64,000 bases of DNA from Agapetus fuscipes (GCA_951799405.1 OX637356.1:12051229-12115228), one strand, 5' to 3'. Positions 20,639-30,835 are shown, counted from the first letter of the stretch. The notes: generated from the sequence alone by a model not told the origin. Numbers and translations: made by a program.

Positions 20639-21153
20639 TTTGACTTATAGGTCGATATGAGACTGACCGCAGTGACCAGTAATCTAATATAATCTGAGTT
20701 GCAAAGATATGCAACATTGGGGATTCAAATTATATGAATTATCACAAGCAGACACGTAAAAGTACGCACTTGCACATGCTGCATGTGAGTTTACAACATA
20801 AAACCCAAATCTCAAATGAAAATACACCCTGCAACTTTTGCCGACCTTTCCTGAAAACAATGTGGCAGTGGTTAAAGTGAACTAATTTTTACAGCACGTG
20901 GGTTCAGCCTTATACCAAACTATCAACCAAGGAGCATGCTGGGAAAAAATGGTTCACTTTTCCAATGTCCAATGTCGCTCCTGTTTCAAAGAAGGTCTGC
21001 ATTAGTTGCGAGGTTTACGTCCATTTGAGGTTTTGTTTTTAATTTGTAAATACACATGCGGTATTTTTAAGTGTGATCTTACACCTGTCTGTTCATGAGC
21101 ATGCATTTAATATGAATTTGAATTGTTAATTTATCTTTGCAACTTAGATTATA
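20639..21153. mobile_element. Fam-A cluster with head-to-head pair
   Basis: 20639-20675 is a plus-strand 5' end (ttgacttataggtcgatatg). 20680-20936 is a minus-strand copy with its tail at the left (taatctaatataatctgagt) and 5' end at the right. 20937-21153 is a plus-strand copy with a truncated 5' end (aaaatggttcacttttccaa) and a decayed tail (gcaacttagattatagac). The last two face each other at their 5' ends. Confidence 0.9.
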
Positions 21154-21571
21154 GACGATAGATTTCATGTGATTCTGAATTATATTGTTGAATATTTTCT
21201 CTAGGGAGTATTTCGTAGATAGGATTATTTTTTTGAACGGTTATTACTTTGATAAAATAACAAAGTTATCTCAATGCTCTTCCTTATAGTACAATGCCTT
21301 TTGCAACCCTTATTACTTTGATAAGATTCTACCTCAGTACGTCTTACATTATTCCTTTCCCCTAATAGCAAGTCCTAGGTCGTACTGAACGTTTCTGAAT
21401 CTATAATAAAAAAAATCATAGATTTGAATATGTTTTCCACTACTTAAAACTGATTTTAAATCTGCCGTTACTGTTTTTATATATGCCATTTTTTGATAGA
21501 TATTTTCAATTTCACATCGCTTGTTTCTAACTTGTATAAGGTTTATTTTATGCTATAGCAATATCTATTAT

Positions 21572-21720
21572 CTATAATCTAAGTTGCAAGGGTTTATTGA
21601 CATTTAAAATTCCTGCCGCCTTACCCTGAAAGTGGGGTGGCTTTTGGAAAAATTGAAAGTACATTTTCACAGCATGGGGGTCAGCCTCATATTAACAAAC
21701 CTGGAGGTCAAGGAAAAAAT
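21572..21720 (-). mobile_element. Fam-A element, internally deleted
   Basis: ctataatctaagttgcaagg at the tail side, then cctgccgccttaccctgaaa, acagcatgggggtcagcctc and ggaggtcaaggaaaa. The middle third is missing. Confidence 0.8.
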
Positions 21721-21868
21721 TGTATTTCATAAGCATGTTTACTTCGTCTTAGCTACAGAGAGATCCCATTCTCAAGCTAGAGCCATCCATAATGGAAGCC
21801 TTAATAGGAGGGGCTTGCATCCCATACAGGCACATGCGAAAATATTTTTTTTAAAATGTATTTTAGTC

Positions 21869-22197
21869 CGGTCGATAGCTTAGGTGGTAGAGTGCTTGCA
21901 TTCCATGCCGAAAGCTCGGGTTCGAATCCCACCGAGGGTGTCAGAAATGATTTCCCGTTTCGGTGTTTATTTCAAACCCCAAAACAAAATACCGGTAAGG
22001 TTTACTCAGCCTTCACAATAAATGAGTACCAGCACCTTTAGGGAGCTGGGAAACCTCCACTTCAACTGAAGTGGTTGACGTAAGGCCGGCCCCCTTACCT
22101 GTAAAAATAAATAGTTTCAGCTCGCCACATGCGACCCCTTCGGGGATAACGCGGCAAGAAGTTACACTATATGTGTAGCTTAGTTGCGTTTTTGCGT
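21869..22197 (+). mobile_element. Fam-B SINE, best full-length copy
   Basis: Complete order: gtccggtcgatagcttaggt (box A region), tgcttgcattccatgccgaa, ggttcgaatcccaccgaggg (box B), atgatttcccgtttcggtgt, ggtttactcagccttcacaa, tgagtaccagcacc, gggagctgggaaacctccac, ttcaactgaagtggttgacg, ttacctgtaaaaataaatag, cgccacatgcgaccccttcg, gttacactatatgtgtagct and tagttgcgtttttgcg. Useful as the reference for the other copies. About 329 bp. Confidence 0.95.
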
Positions 22198-22241
22198 TTA
22201 TTTGCCTATAATCTATGCACGCGCCTGCTTGATAGACTTTT

Positions 22242-22488
22242 CGCACGTTTAATAATGAAGAGAAATAACTCGAAAATTGGGAAAATCGAGATTTTGTAAT
22301 AAAACGCAAGAACAATGCGAGAAGAATAGGTAGAATGCGACAGCCGTTCAATTTGGACGAATATGACCGAGATAAAACATCGGCCGCCTTTTTCATCCCA
22401 TACAAGTTGTACTGGATGTCTGAACTTCAAACGTGATTTCCCAACATTCATGTTTTTTGAGTTATTGCTATTTATTATTAAACCTGCG
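22242..22488. mobile_element. Fam-H MITE, 247 bp
   Basis: Terminal inverted repeats of about 29 bp begin CGCACGTTTAATAATGAAGA on the left and, inverted, CGCAGGTTTAATAATAAATA on the right. Flanked by TTTT at 22238-22241 and 22489-22492. An inverted copy of identical length is at 27777-28023. The shared open frame through the middle simply reflects the two copies being the same DNA. Confidence 0.93.
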
Positions 22489-22849
22489 TTTTGGTAACCT
22501 GTATTTGGTAAAGGCATATTTTTTGGGATTCGTGCCCGAACTATTGTCATATAATATTAGCTCTCTAACAACTCAGCTATCGGTCACACCAAACTGAAAC
22601 TATCTGCTCTCTCTGTGGCTCTCGTACAACCTAAAATTTTACAATCCCTATTGTACTTTAAGTGGCCAGTTCCCTAGACTTTCAGTACCCCTCGCCAAAA
22701 TGCATCGCCCTCGGCCATATCTCCTCGTGGCTCACTCACACGTGTGCAGCTGCTTACAAAGCGGGAGGTAGCGGGTTCTCTCCCATCTCAGACAACTCGC
22801 TTACCCGCCGGGCGTCTCGCAATGTTCGGTGGGAGAATTGTACAGAGTA
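22489..22849. other. Unclassified, locally GC-richer sequence
   Basis: 22660-22845 (ctcggccatatctcctcgtg, agcgggaggtagcgggttct, cgccgggcgtctcgcaatgt) is much less AT-rich than its flanks. No protein family is recognised. Confidence 0.4.
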
Positions 22850-22910
22850 CAGTGATACCTCAAGATACGAGTGCCTTTACATACGAGTTATTTGAGATAC
22901 GAGCTGTCGA

Positions 22911-23262
22911 GCTGTGTCAAGCTGTGTCTAAATGTCCATAAGGCCCTGAACGGCACGGCACCCCCATGTCTCACTGAGCTATACTCTGTTGACAAGGCTT
23001 CAAAACGACCACTGCGCTCTGCTCTCACTGCTGTCAACAAGGTCATAGTGCCCAAAAGAGCGAATACATCAAATTTTGCAGACAGGAGCTTTGCGGTGGC
23101 CATGTCGGTTGCTTGGAACAATTTTCTAGTCGGTGTTTGCTTGAAACAGCCTACAACCACCTTAAGAAAGGGACTAAGGACACTGCTTTTTTCCAGAAGC
23201 CATGGCGCCTTTGATAGGGTCCTGGACAATTAAATGCCGCCACAAGAAAAAAATCATCCATC
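22911..23262 (+). pseudogene. CR1-like LINE 3' fragment inside Tigger
   Basis: Frame 22911-23232 reads CVKLCLNVHKALNGTAPPCL, then FADRSFAVAMSVAWNNF and LRKGLRTLLFSRSHGAFD, ending at TAA in the final position of a CR1/L2-type polyprotein. The 3' end is short and finishes in ATC/TGAT repeats (atcatccatcatcatgattg). The minus-strand fragment at 9121-9375 is the same family. Confidence 0.88.
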
Positions 23263-23343
23263 ATCATGATTGAGAGAGAGAGCGAAGTTTTGTTTTGAAA
23301 TACGAGTGAAATTTGAGATACAAGGAACGACCCGCTGCGAAAC

Positions 23344-23509
23344 AACCCCGAAAAAATTGCAACTGGTCGTGCATCGGAGCTATTTATTGACACTTGCCTA
23401 ACTCATTTCCGCAGCATTCTGAAAGGTAAGAAGAAACAAACTTCTTTGGACCTTTTTTTGAATCCGGCGAAAAAGGCAAAGACCAATGAAGAGAAAAGCA
23501 GTGACTAAA
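23344..23509 (+). pseudogene. Tigger transposase, C-terminal remnant
   Basis: Reading from about 23344: NPEKIATGRASELFIDTCLT, then HFRSILKGKKKQTSLDLFL, then NPAKKAKTNEEKSSD and a TAA. The KKKQTSLDxFL and KKAKTNEEKSSD blocks are characteristic of the C-terminal tail of Tigger-type (pogo clade) transposases. The DNA-binding and catalytic DDE parts are absent, so the element cannot move on its own. Confidence 0.88.
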
Positions 23510-23819
23510 ATGAAGCATACAATGCCATTGAAGTTGTGCGTAAGCTGTATTTACGTGACCAAAATACAAATATCTATGTAAACTTTATAACAAACAGCTT
23601 TGCTTAGTTAACATTCTCTTTTATTATGTTTTTATGCAATATTTGTCAATTATAAGTAAATTTTTCTTATTCAAAAAGATTGGGGGCGAAAATTTTGGGA
23701 CTGGAACGGATAAACGGGATTTCAATTGCCTTCAATCGGTAAAATTGATTTGAGATACGAGCAAAGTAACGGAATGAATAAACTCGTATATTGAGGTATC
23801 ACTGTAGAAAGCTTCTCGT

Positions 23820-23960
23820 TTAAACTCAACCGCAGCGTGTATGTAAGCTTAAACACTCGCAAGTTTTGCTGTTTCAGTTTTGATATATTTTTAGTGAACA
23901 TTTTTCTTGAGTTTGGTGGAGTACTTGGTGAACTGACGCCGCTGGCTGTTTGTTTAACGT
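23820..23960. repeat. Fam-L dispersed repeat
   Basis: gtttaaactcaaccgcagcg, then gctgtttcagttttgatata and tcttgagtttggtgg. Similar order at 47560-47680 and 29960-30080. The two ends are roughly inverted (aaactcaacc versus ggtttgagtt), which suggests a worn inverted-repeat element. Confidence 0.5.
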
Positions 23961-24519
23961 AATGCTATTATCATTACTGAAGATTGCAAAGATGTTTGTG
24001 CTCAGTACAAAATAAGGAATTGTTTTTGAGAAAATACCATTAATTTCCGTTTTTCTTACAATTCTATTAGAAGCATCTTCCATTCTCTTCTTGATGTTTT
24101 TTCAACCATCTTCGTTGCTTCAATCCTTGAACTGGTTGCAGCAATAATAATCTTTTTCGCCGTTTCTCCCTGTCCAAAACCAAAATTTAAGGTCCGACGG
24201 GCTCAAACTAGCGTTGTTTGTTTTCAAACATGGGAGTCAAAATCGCCGTGTTGACTCACTCCGCCACAATACTGACAATTTACGTACCTATGTGACATAG
24301 AATATTTAATAAAATTTCTCCCCTTCAGTTTTTACACGGGATCTTTTTGATTAAAACTGCGGTGATTTATTTTAAACAATTTATTTCAGATTCGGTTTGT
24401 ATACATAGTCACTTCACAATACAATGGTCGGTTGTTTTCGTAAACTACATAGAGTTTCAGTCCTCATTTTAAAGGAAGAATAAAGATCATTCTATAATAT
24501 TTTTATTCATTTGACATGA
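23961..24519. other. No feature recognised
   Basis: AT-rich spacer; no repeat match and no coding signal. Confidence 0.45.
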
Positions 24520-24772
24520 CTTATAGGTTGTTATGCGGCTGACCACCCATACTGTAAAAAATGGTTCACTTTGCCAATGTCACCCCTGTTTCAGGGAAGG
24601 ACGGCAAGAGTCGCAAGGCTTATGTTCATTTGAGATTGGGTTTTTATATTGTAGGTCCACATGCGGCATGTGTTAGCGTGAAATTATACATATCTGCTTG
24701 TGGGAATGCATTTAATATAAATCTTAAATGATATTATCTTTGCAGCTTAGATTAGATTAGATTAGATAAGAT
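24520..24772 (+). mobile_element. Fam-A element, full length
   Basis: From atgacttataggttgttatg to gcagcttagattagattaga. It carries the subfamily signature gggtttttatattgtaggtc, gcatgtgttagcgtgaaatt and tgcttgtgggaatgcattta. The tail has several ATTAG units. Confidence 0.95.
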
Positions 24773-25221
24773 TAGATTTGTCAATCATTGAGAACCGCTA
24801 CATGCGAGACTTTACTAGAATAGCAAAAAAAAGCATTTGGCCAAACACTTGAAGCAATCTCTTACAATACAAATCAACATCAAACACAAATTATACAAAA
24901 ACCTAACATCTACATATTTATTTCTAGAGAGATTTCACAGACTTTATTATTAGCTCGCACAGACAAACACAACACACAACTACATTCTCGTAACAATATG
25001 AACATTGTACATAGTCATGTATTTCCTGATACTCGTTTGAAATTGTGAACATATCGGAAAAGTTTGTTAAAGGCCGGAAAACTACAAAGGTTAAAATACT
25101 CGACAAAAAAATCGACAGCATTTTTGTGTGAATAATGTTCATTTCACCGAGTGTTAGAATAACACAGAGACCGTGTTTTTTTTGCCTTGCTGTAACTATT
25201 ACAACTTCCAGGCAAATGAAT
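24773..25221. other. No feature recognised
   Basis: AT-rich spacer. A short stretch (gactttattattagctcgca, cagacaaacacaac) resembles 8712-8760 (actcacacagacaaacacaa), so an unclassified repeat may be shared. Confidence 0.4.
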
Positions 25222-25530
25222 TATTAATAATAATAATATTAGGATGATTTATTTGGTGAGCGCTGTTTTTGTGTGTATCACACCTCAAGAGCCCTCTGCG
25301 AGCTTGGTCGTCGCTGAAGAAGGCGCCAATTCTCAAGCAAGAACCAGGTGTTGTAAAGTTGGATGGACCTTTCAGTGACCGGTCTTTGGTAAAGGTTTAT
25401 GAATTTTTCAACTCAGCGAAGAGCACATTTGAAATATAAATGGTATATTTTGTGCTCCGCCGGGATCCGAATCCACAACTTTCCATTTACGTGTCCGAAG
25501 TGTTGCCACTACGGACTACGGACCGGTCCA
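25222..25530 (-). mobile_element. Fam-C SINE, full length, ATT tail
   Basis: Minus strand: head cttggaccggtccgtagtcc, box B (inverse of ggatccgaatccacaacttt), ggtccatccaactttacaac, and the end tgtgatacacacaaaaacag cgctcaccaaataaatc, then ATT repeats. The closest relative is 40722-41033. Confidence 0.94.
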
Positions 25531-25924
25531 AGTATTAACCATCTCAAAATGATGGTGTAGGTATGCTATTTAATTTGAATTAAAATTTTAATGGTTGATT
25601 TAAGAAAGGTACTAAGTACCATAGCGGTTAAAAGTGAAAAAAGGATATGAGAAGGGTAATATTAAAAATCTTCATCATATTTTTTTACGAAAATCATCAG
25701 TTACTTATTTATCCAGCTTACACGACTCTTACGGTATTTGGTAAAGACTGTCCTTTACCTTGCGTCAGGGGCGTGCATCCCATACAGGCACAAGCGTCGA
25801 ATAGGTAGGCAATATTTATAATTGAACATATTGTGTATACCTGGGGCAGAAGTTTCGAGGTAATAAAACATGGCTGTGGTTGAACAGCTGATCGTTGTTT
25901 CATATAAAATGAATCAGCTGTTTT
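25531..25924. other. No gene; hAT-end-like scrap
   Basis: 25763-25800 (caggggcgtgcatcccatac, aggcacaagcg) recurs as ggggcttgcatcccatacag at 21812, with no second end nearby at either place. The remainder is unrecognised. Confidence 0.4.
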
Positions 25925-26236
25925 TTTTTTTAAATCCTGTGAGGGAGACTTCCTGGATTTCAGAGACTTTAGCGGTATATGACACTTGTTGTAGTGCCGC
26001 AGAGGTGCTCTTTACGAACTTCGTCGTCGCTACAAAGCACCAATACTCAAGCAAGACGTAATTGATGTGTAAGGCTGGATGGACCTTTAGTGACCGGTCT
26101 TTGGTAAAGTAATATTAATTTTTCAGCCAGCGAAGAGCGTATTTGAAAATAAAAATGGTATATTTTTCTTGTGCTCCGCCGGGATTCAAGCCCACAACCT
26201 TCCATTTACAATCCACTAGACTGCGAACCGGTCGAA
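25925..26236 (-). mobile_element. Fam-C SINE with Fam-D 3' end
   Basis: Reading on the minus strand: head tcgaccggttcgcagtctag, box B, ggtccatccagccttacaca, and then from about 26015 to 25925 the Fam-D module (inverse of ttgttgtagtgccgcagagg and of aaatcctgtgagggagactt). Same C-D arrangement as 19431-20075 in the opposite orientation. The T-run at 25921-25932 is the A-rich tail. Confidence 0.92.
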
Positions 26237-26488
26237 GGTTGATATGTCACCATGTTTTATTCCGATCTATCTTCCAATAGGTTCGGTAAAATCTCCACCC
26301 TAGACGTCGAGACTTCCATTCTAGTTATGAAATGAAGCAATTCATTTGATTTGATTTTATTTGAATCAATGCTTTTTTAAGCTCGAATACAGCCCAATAT
26401 AAATTATTTTATTCTAGCACACACTCTGTGCTTTTCTAACCTCTTTGGAGTAAAGGTCACGAGGAGTTATTGTAAGCGAAATCTAAAT

Positions 26489-27479
26489 CAGGGATGTTAT
26501 AGAAATCAGCATCAATCTTATATCCGAAATAAAAAATCGTAGCTATCAGATATACGAAAAAAAAATATCCGTATGACCGTATCCGTAATGAAACAGAAAA
26601 AAAGATTCGGATAATATTTAATAATGTTACATAAATATTTTAAATTATTTGGGTTTTTTTTTTTAATTTTTCAGTGAAAAGTTAGTATAATCGCTCATAG
26701 GACTGATTGTAAAACCAAATAATAACCTAGGAGTAAATGTGTATAAAATTTATATTGTTCTTTAAAAGTATAATGCTATTAGAAACAAAAATATCCTAGG
26801 TAGATACGCCAATAAAAATTTAACACGAAGGTTTTTGTCTTGTCCATTTTGTAACAGCGTCCTCTAGAAAATACCGTAAGCAAGGCGAAAGAACTGGAGG
26901 TGAAATATGTAAATACTCAATTTGTGAAAATAACACTCTTTTTATACTTTCTCATTCAATATCCGTAACTGAAACTCTGCGAAACTATCAAATATTCATA
27001 TTTTTAAGGGTTTGGTGGTTTACACAGTGAAAGTCCGCAGGTGGTTTACATAGTGATTGTCCTGAAGATGCCTTGTAGGCGAAAGTTTTTTTTTTTTTTT
27101 TAAATAAATTTGTGAAGAGGAATGCAATTCACCAACCTATTTTGCCTGTCCAGTTGTCTTCATGCGAAAGCAGAAGCTTGTGTGCATGCAACGACATCTG
27201 AACCAGGGTCAATGTTATGGTAAAAGGGGCCAGCCGTGGCTCGAACCAACGTTATCTGAACCAAACACGCTAGCTGAACAAGCGTCTTGACCGCCGTGGC
27301 CATAGCACCGACAAAGTACTAGACTGAAATAAAATTATTAAAAGTGAATTGAAACTTGGTTATTTTAATTAATATATCGGATATTCTATAATTTCATATC
27401 CGTATCCGAAAAAGAAATACTATTATTCAAATATCCGTATCGTATCAATATCCGATGCTTTATATTTATAGCATCCCTA
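26489..27479. mobile_element. hAT-type element, 991 bp, perfect 8-bp TSD
   Basis: Ends CAGGGATGTTATAGAAAT and, inverted, TAGGGATGCTATAAATATAA. Flanked by ATCTAAAT at 26481-26488 and 27480-27487. Subterminal repeats of atatccgtat/ggatat occur at both ends, as in many animal hAT elements. No transposase frame remains. The interior includes a LINE-tail-like piece (about 27000-27120, cctgaagatgccttgtaggc) and a tRNA-like piece (27226-27303). Confidence 0.96.
27226..27303 (-). mobile_element. tRNA-like sequence, possible SINE head
   Basis: On the minus strand ggccacggcggtcaagacg and, about 45 bases on, gttggttcgagccacgg form an A-box/B-box-like pair, and the ends can pair (ggcca/tggcc). No functional tRNA can be claimed: the anticodon arm is not clear and no second copy is in the window. 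Confidence 0.4.
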
Positions 27480-27620
27480 ATCTAAATACGCACCGCGGCC
27501 CATCAAATATTCATGAAAGGAATATTACCTTTTTTTATTATTACGGAGCCAAACGCCGACTTTTCAATAACAAGGTATGAAATATTGGTGTCGGAGATTT
27601 AAAAGGTCAAACAGCCATCA

Positions 27621-27776
27621 TGTCAGTGAGTCAGTCAGTCAGTCAGTCGGTAATGATATTTTTATTCCAATGCGACTTTTTGCTCGTTAAAAATATGATT
27701 GATATACATATATGTACATTGTGTATATATATGTACATATTGTGTACATATATATACATATATGTGATACATATAT
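27621..27776. repeat. CAGT run and alternating ATATGTACAT tract
   Basis: 27621-27652 is (cagt)-type tandem sequence (agtgagtcagtcagtcag). 27690-27776 alternates atatatgtacat and tgtgtacatatata, which is self-complementary. Confidence 0.85.
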
Positions 27777-28023
27777 CGCACGTTTAATATTAAAGAGCAA
27801 TAACTAAAAAAACAAGAATGTTGGGAAATCACGTTTGAAGTTCAGACAACCAGTACAGCTTGTATGGGATGAAAAAGGCGGCCGATGTTTTATCTCGGTC
27901 ATATTCGTCCAAATTAAACGGCTGTCGCATTCTACCTATTCTTCTCGCATTGTTCTTGCGTTTTATTACAAAATCTCGATTTTCCCAATTTTCGAGTTAT
28001 TTCTCTTTATTATTAAGCGTGCG
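27777..28023. mobile_element. Fam-H MITE, 247 bp, second copy
   Basis: Ends CGCACGTTTAATATTAAAGA and, inverted, CGCACGCTTAATAATAAAGA. TSD ATAT at 27773-27776 and 28024-28027. Inverted relative to 22242-22488 and exactly the same length. Confidence 0.94.
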
Positions 28024-28099
28024 ATATGTACATTGATTGATATACCAATACTTATCTTTGTACTGTCAATTGAGAAGTGCAGAACCGAACGTGGAAATC

Positions 28100-28392
28100 A
28101 ATAATAATATTAGGGGGATTTATTTGGTTAGCGCTGTTTTTTGTGTATGACACCGCAAGAGCTAGGTTGTCGCTGTAGAAAGCGCCAATTCTCAAGCAAG
28201 ACCCAGTTACTGTAAGGCTGGATGGACCTTTGGTGAACGGTCTTTGGTAAAGGTAGGTATATGAATTTTTTACCCAGCGAAGTGCAAATTTGAAAACATA
28301 AATGGTATGTTTTTTGTGTTGCTCTGGGATTCGAACCCACAACCTTCCATTTACGAGTCCGAAGTGTTACGACTGGACTACGTACCGGTCAA
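28100..28392 (-). mobile_element. Fam-C SINE, full length, ATT tail
   Basis: Minus-strand head tgaccggtacgtagtccagt, box B (inverse of ggattcgaacccacaacctt), ggtccatccagccttacagt and the tail block (inverse of atttggttagcgctgttttt), then a short ATT run (aataataatatt, 28101-28112). Confidence 0.93.
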
Positions 28393-28404
28393 AGTCAAGG
28401 TTAT

Positions 28405-28690
28405 TTTGTTGAAGATTTGACGTGTCTCTACCTTATCTGACTGACGTGATTGAGATGGGTGTGAGGAGGCAGACACACAGATATGTGGGCGATGGTGCGA
28501 TCAATATGGTTCAGCTGTACCTTCAGATGCGTATAAATTTCGAGGACCGTGCTTTCCGTGTTGCGGGTCCGGTGGAGTGGAACAGACTGCCACTCGGAGT
28601 GAAGAACTCCAAATCTGTGGGTGTATTTCGTGGAGCACTCAACATTTTTTTTTTATATAATATAACGGGCCTCTCAATTACGTACTAGCA
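28405..28690 (+). pseudogene. CR1/L2-like LINE, C-terminal fragment
   Basis: Frame from about 28422: SLPYLTDVIEMGVRRQTHRY, then RINFEDRAFRVAGPVEWNRL and SVGVFRGALNIFF. This is the same LINE as 58540-60005 and shows its uninterrupted sequence across the place where RTE is inserted there. The frame is lost after GALN; 5'- and 3'-truncated. Confidence 0.9.
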
Positions 28691-28904
28691 TTAATTATTA
28701 CAAACGTTATGTTTTTAATAAAACGAATAAATTTTTGTTACAAATTTGATATTTGTCGCCTAGAAATGTGCCCGCTGACAGGTGTTTTCATTTCGGACAT
28801 TAGTTTAATGGAAATCCAGTGTCGTCCAACGTAGCAGGTGTTGATAAATGCAGGGCTGGGGACATATTTTGAAAATATTGAATATTTATATTTTTTTCTT
28901 TTTC

Positions 28905-29060
28905 TAGTTGCAAAGACATATTACATTTAAGACTCAATTTGAATGCATTCTCACCAGCAGACATGTCTAAGTTATCGTGATTAAACATGCCGCATGTGGT
29001 CTTACAACATAAAAACCTAATCTCAAATGAGCATAAGCTCTGCAACTCTTACCGACCTTC
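28905..29060 (-). mobile_element. Fam-A element, 5'-truncated
   Basis: gttgcaaagacatattacat, accagcagacatgtctaagt, aacatgccgcatgtggtctt, tctgcaactcttaccgacct. The copy stops at the ggaaggt block. Confidence 0.9.
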
Positions 29061-29139
29061 CGTTACTTTTTTACTTTTTGCATTTGTACCAGGAATGAAA
29101 ACAGCACAAAAGAGAGAGAGTCCTTTGTAACTAACATGG

Positions 29140-29370
29140 CGTCCCCTTAGTGCTTGTTTGTCCTATGTAAATCAGAAGTTATTTCACCTGAGCAATGTTT
29201 GTATGTGTATTGGATCAATGTGTTTTATTAAATCTTGATTGATTTTCAAAATATTTTAAACAACTCTCACATGATTGTTTTTTATTAGCTCAGATTGTGC
29301 ATGATGTGATTCTTAAGACAATTTCATTGAAAGGTCATCTTTGAATCAAAAGGCTGATAAGCCATAAAAA
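29140..29370 (-). mobile_element. Fam-E element, diverged
   Basis: ttatttcacctgagcaatgt, aacaactctcacatgattgt, tagctcagattgtgcatgat and attcttaagacaatttcatt are the inverse of the Fam-E blocks seen at 53890-54144. The right terminal inverted repeat is lost. Confidence 0.75.
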
Positions 29371-29440
29371 ACACTGACGGGATGATTGATTAAAAATAAA
29401 TTCATGACTATTGAAATATAGATTCTCATAACATTATTCC

Positions 29441-29690
29441 TTGACTAATAGGTTGGTATGAGGCTGACCACCCATACTGTACAAAAATGATTCACTTTGC
29501 CAATGTCGCCCCTGTGGCAGGGAAGGTTGGCAAAAGTTGTAGGGCTTATGTTCATTTGAGGTTTGGATTTTATTTGTAAGTGCACATTCAGCATGTGTAA
29601 GCACGAACTACACGTGTTTGTTTGTAGGCATGCATTTGAGAACTGTAAATCAATATATCCTTGCAACTTTGATTATAGATTATAGATAAC
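29441..29690 (+). mobile_element. Fam-A element, older subfamily
   Basis: ttccttgactaataggttgg to ccttgcaactttgattatag. It carries ttggattttatttgtaagtg and tacacgtgtttgtttgtagg in place of the young-copy blocks and ends in gattatagattatag rather than clean ATTAG units. Same subfamily as 34147-34370. Confidence 0.93.
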
Positions 29691-29959
29691 ACATTTAAAA
29701 GGAACCTTGTACAAATTAAGTTAACAGAAATGTGTTACTCTTGTAACGTAAAATACTAATTTTCAAAAATTGCCTCCCATGTCTGTTTTACAGTACAACC
29801 CACGCATCAATTTCCAACGCCAGAGGTGTATCAGTTAATATTGTAATCAACACAAGTGCATTATACCATACAATTAATCATAAGTCATGGCGATGTTTGT
29901 TTGAATTAGTATTTTGTATCAAGTTCATTAGGCGTAGGCCCACACTGCCAGTATAAAAC

Positions 29960-30080
29960 TCTACGTTAAACTCAACCACAGCGTTCACCATAAACAGTAT
30001 GAAAATAATAATAGCAAAACTAGTGAGCTTTTTAGTTTGAATACATTTTTTATTGAGTTTAAACGTAATGGGGTATCGAC
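29960..30080. repeat. Fam-L dispersed repeat
   Basis: acgttaaactcaaccacagc, gttcaccataaacagtatg and ttgagtttaaacgtaatggg. The ends are approximately inverted. Compare 23820 and 47560. Confidence 0.5.
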
Positions 30081-30229
30081 ACCAACCTGTTTTTCGTAGT
30101 GGGTGTTTCTACTATAATGTAAAAAAAATAAAATGTTGTATTCAATTTTTTTTTTTGGTTTTTTGTTTTATGAATTTCTAAGCGTTGGACAACTTTATTT
30201 TTATCTCGTACGAAGAACAATCCGCGTGG

Positions 30230-30265
30230 GAAACCTAATTATTTTTACAGGTAAGGCGGTCAACC
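30230..30265 (-). mobile_element. Fam-B scrap
   Basis: gggaaacctaattatttttacaggtaaggc corresponds to a short stretch of the Fam-B 3' part (minus strand); too short to date. Confidence 0.45.
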
Positions 30266-30324
30266 TGACACTTGTCAATTGATTGAACGAAAGCTTTTTT
30301 TGTTCTTATGAGTTTATTTAGGTG

Positions 30325-30570
30325 TTGGTTGGTATCAGGCTGACCCCATGCTGTACAAACTTGCTTTCACTTTTTTAAATACCACTCCGATTTCAGGCAA
30401 GGTCGTTAAGAGTTGCAAGGTTTATGTTGATGTGAGGTTTGTTTTTTTTAACGTGCACATGCAGCATGTGTAGGTAGGCTTGCCGACCTTTCCTGTACCA
30501 GGGTTGACATCGGCATAGTGAATCATTTTTTACAGTATGTGTGGTGAGCTTTATACCAAACTGTTCAGTC
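30325..30570. mobile_element. Two Fam-A pieces joined as an inverted pair
   Basis: 30325-30478 is plus strand (ttggttggtatcaggctgac to acatgcagcatgtgtagg). 30479-30570 is minus strand (cttgccgacctttcctgtac to ttataccaaactg). Both 5' ends point outward and the 3' tails are lost at the junction. Confidence 0.85.
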
Positions 30571-30654
30571 ACAAACTATGTAGCAAATCTATGTAACAGT
30601 AACTTTAACTGTGTCACCATTCTGCAAAGGGTTTTTTTTAAAACCTCTGAAGAT

Positions 30655-30835
30655 TCGCCTCATTTTTTTCTTATCCTTGCATACCTATTTTAATTCATTC
30701 ATATCCATATCATTTTCATACATTTCCTTCATTTACATTCGCTTTGTATATCCAATTCTTTCACAATTTCACCAATCTGATCCAGCCATAATTTTATCGG
30801 TCTTCCCCTTCCTCTTTTCCCTTCCACTTGTACGT
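30655..30835 (-). pseudogene. RTE-like LINE, C-terminal fragment
   Basis: The inverse of this T/C-rich stretch (tatccaattctttcacaatt, ttatcggtcttccccttcct) gives the GRPI-(K/R)W-x-DQI-x-EIVKEW-type C-terminal blocks with decay. It belongs to the RTE group shown clearly at 58833-59581. Confidence 0.65.

Larger units (their letters stand above)
22850..23804 (+). mobile_element. Tigger/pogo-type DNA transposon remnant
   Basis: Ends CAGTGATACCTCAAGATACG and, inverted, CAGTGATACCTCAATATACG, flanked by TA at 22848-22849 and 23805-23806, as in the Tc1/mariner superfamily. Subterminal repeats of ttgagatacgagc occur near both ends. A LINE fragment is inserted at about 22911-23262. Downstream of it the transposase C-terminus is readable (see 23344-23509). 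Most of the transposase gene is deleted. Confidence 0.93.

Noticed and set aside
22206..22550. 114- and 130-codon minus-strand frames
   Set aside because: They run through the Fam-H MITE and the end of a Fam-B SINE; the similar frame at 27835 is simply the second MITE copy.
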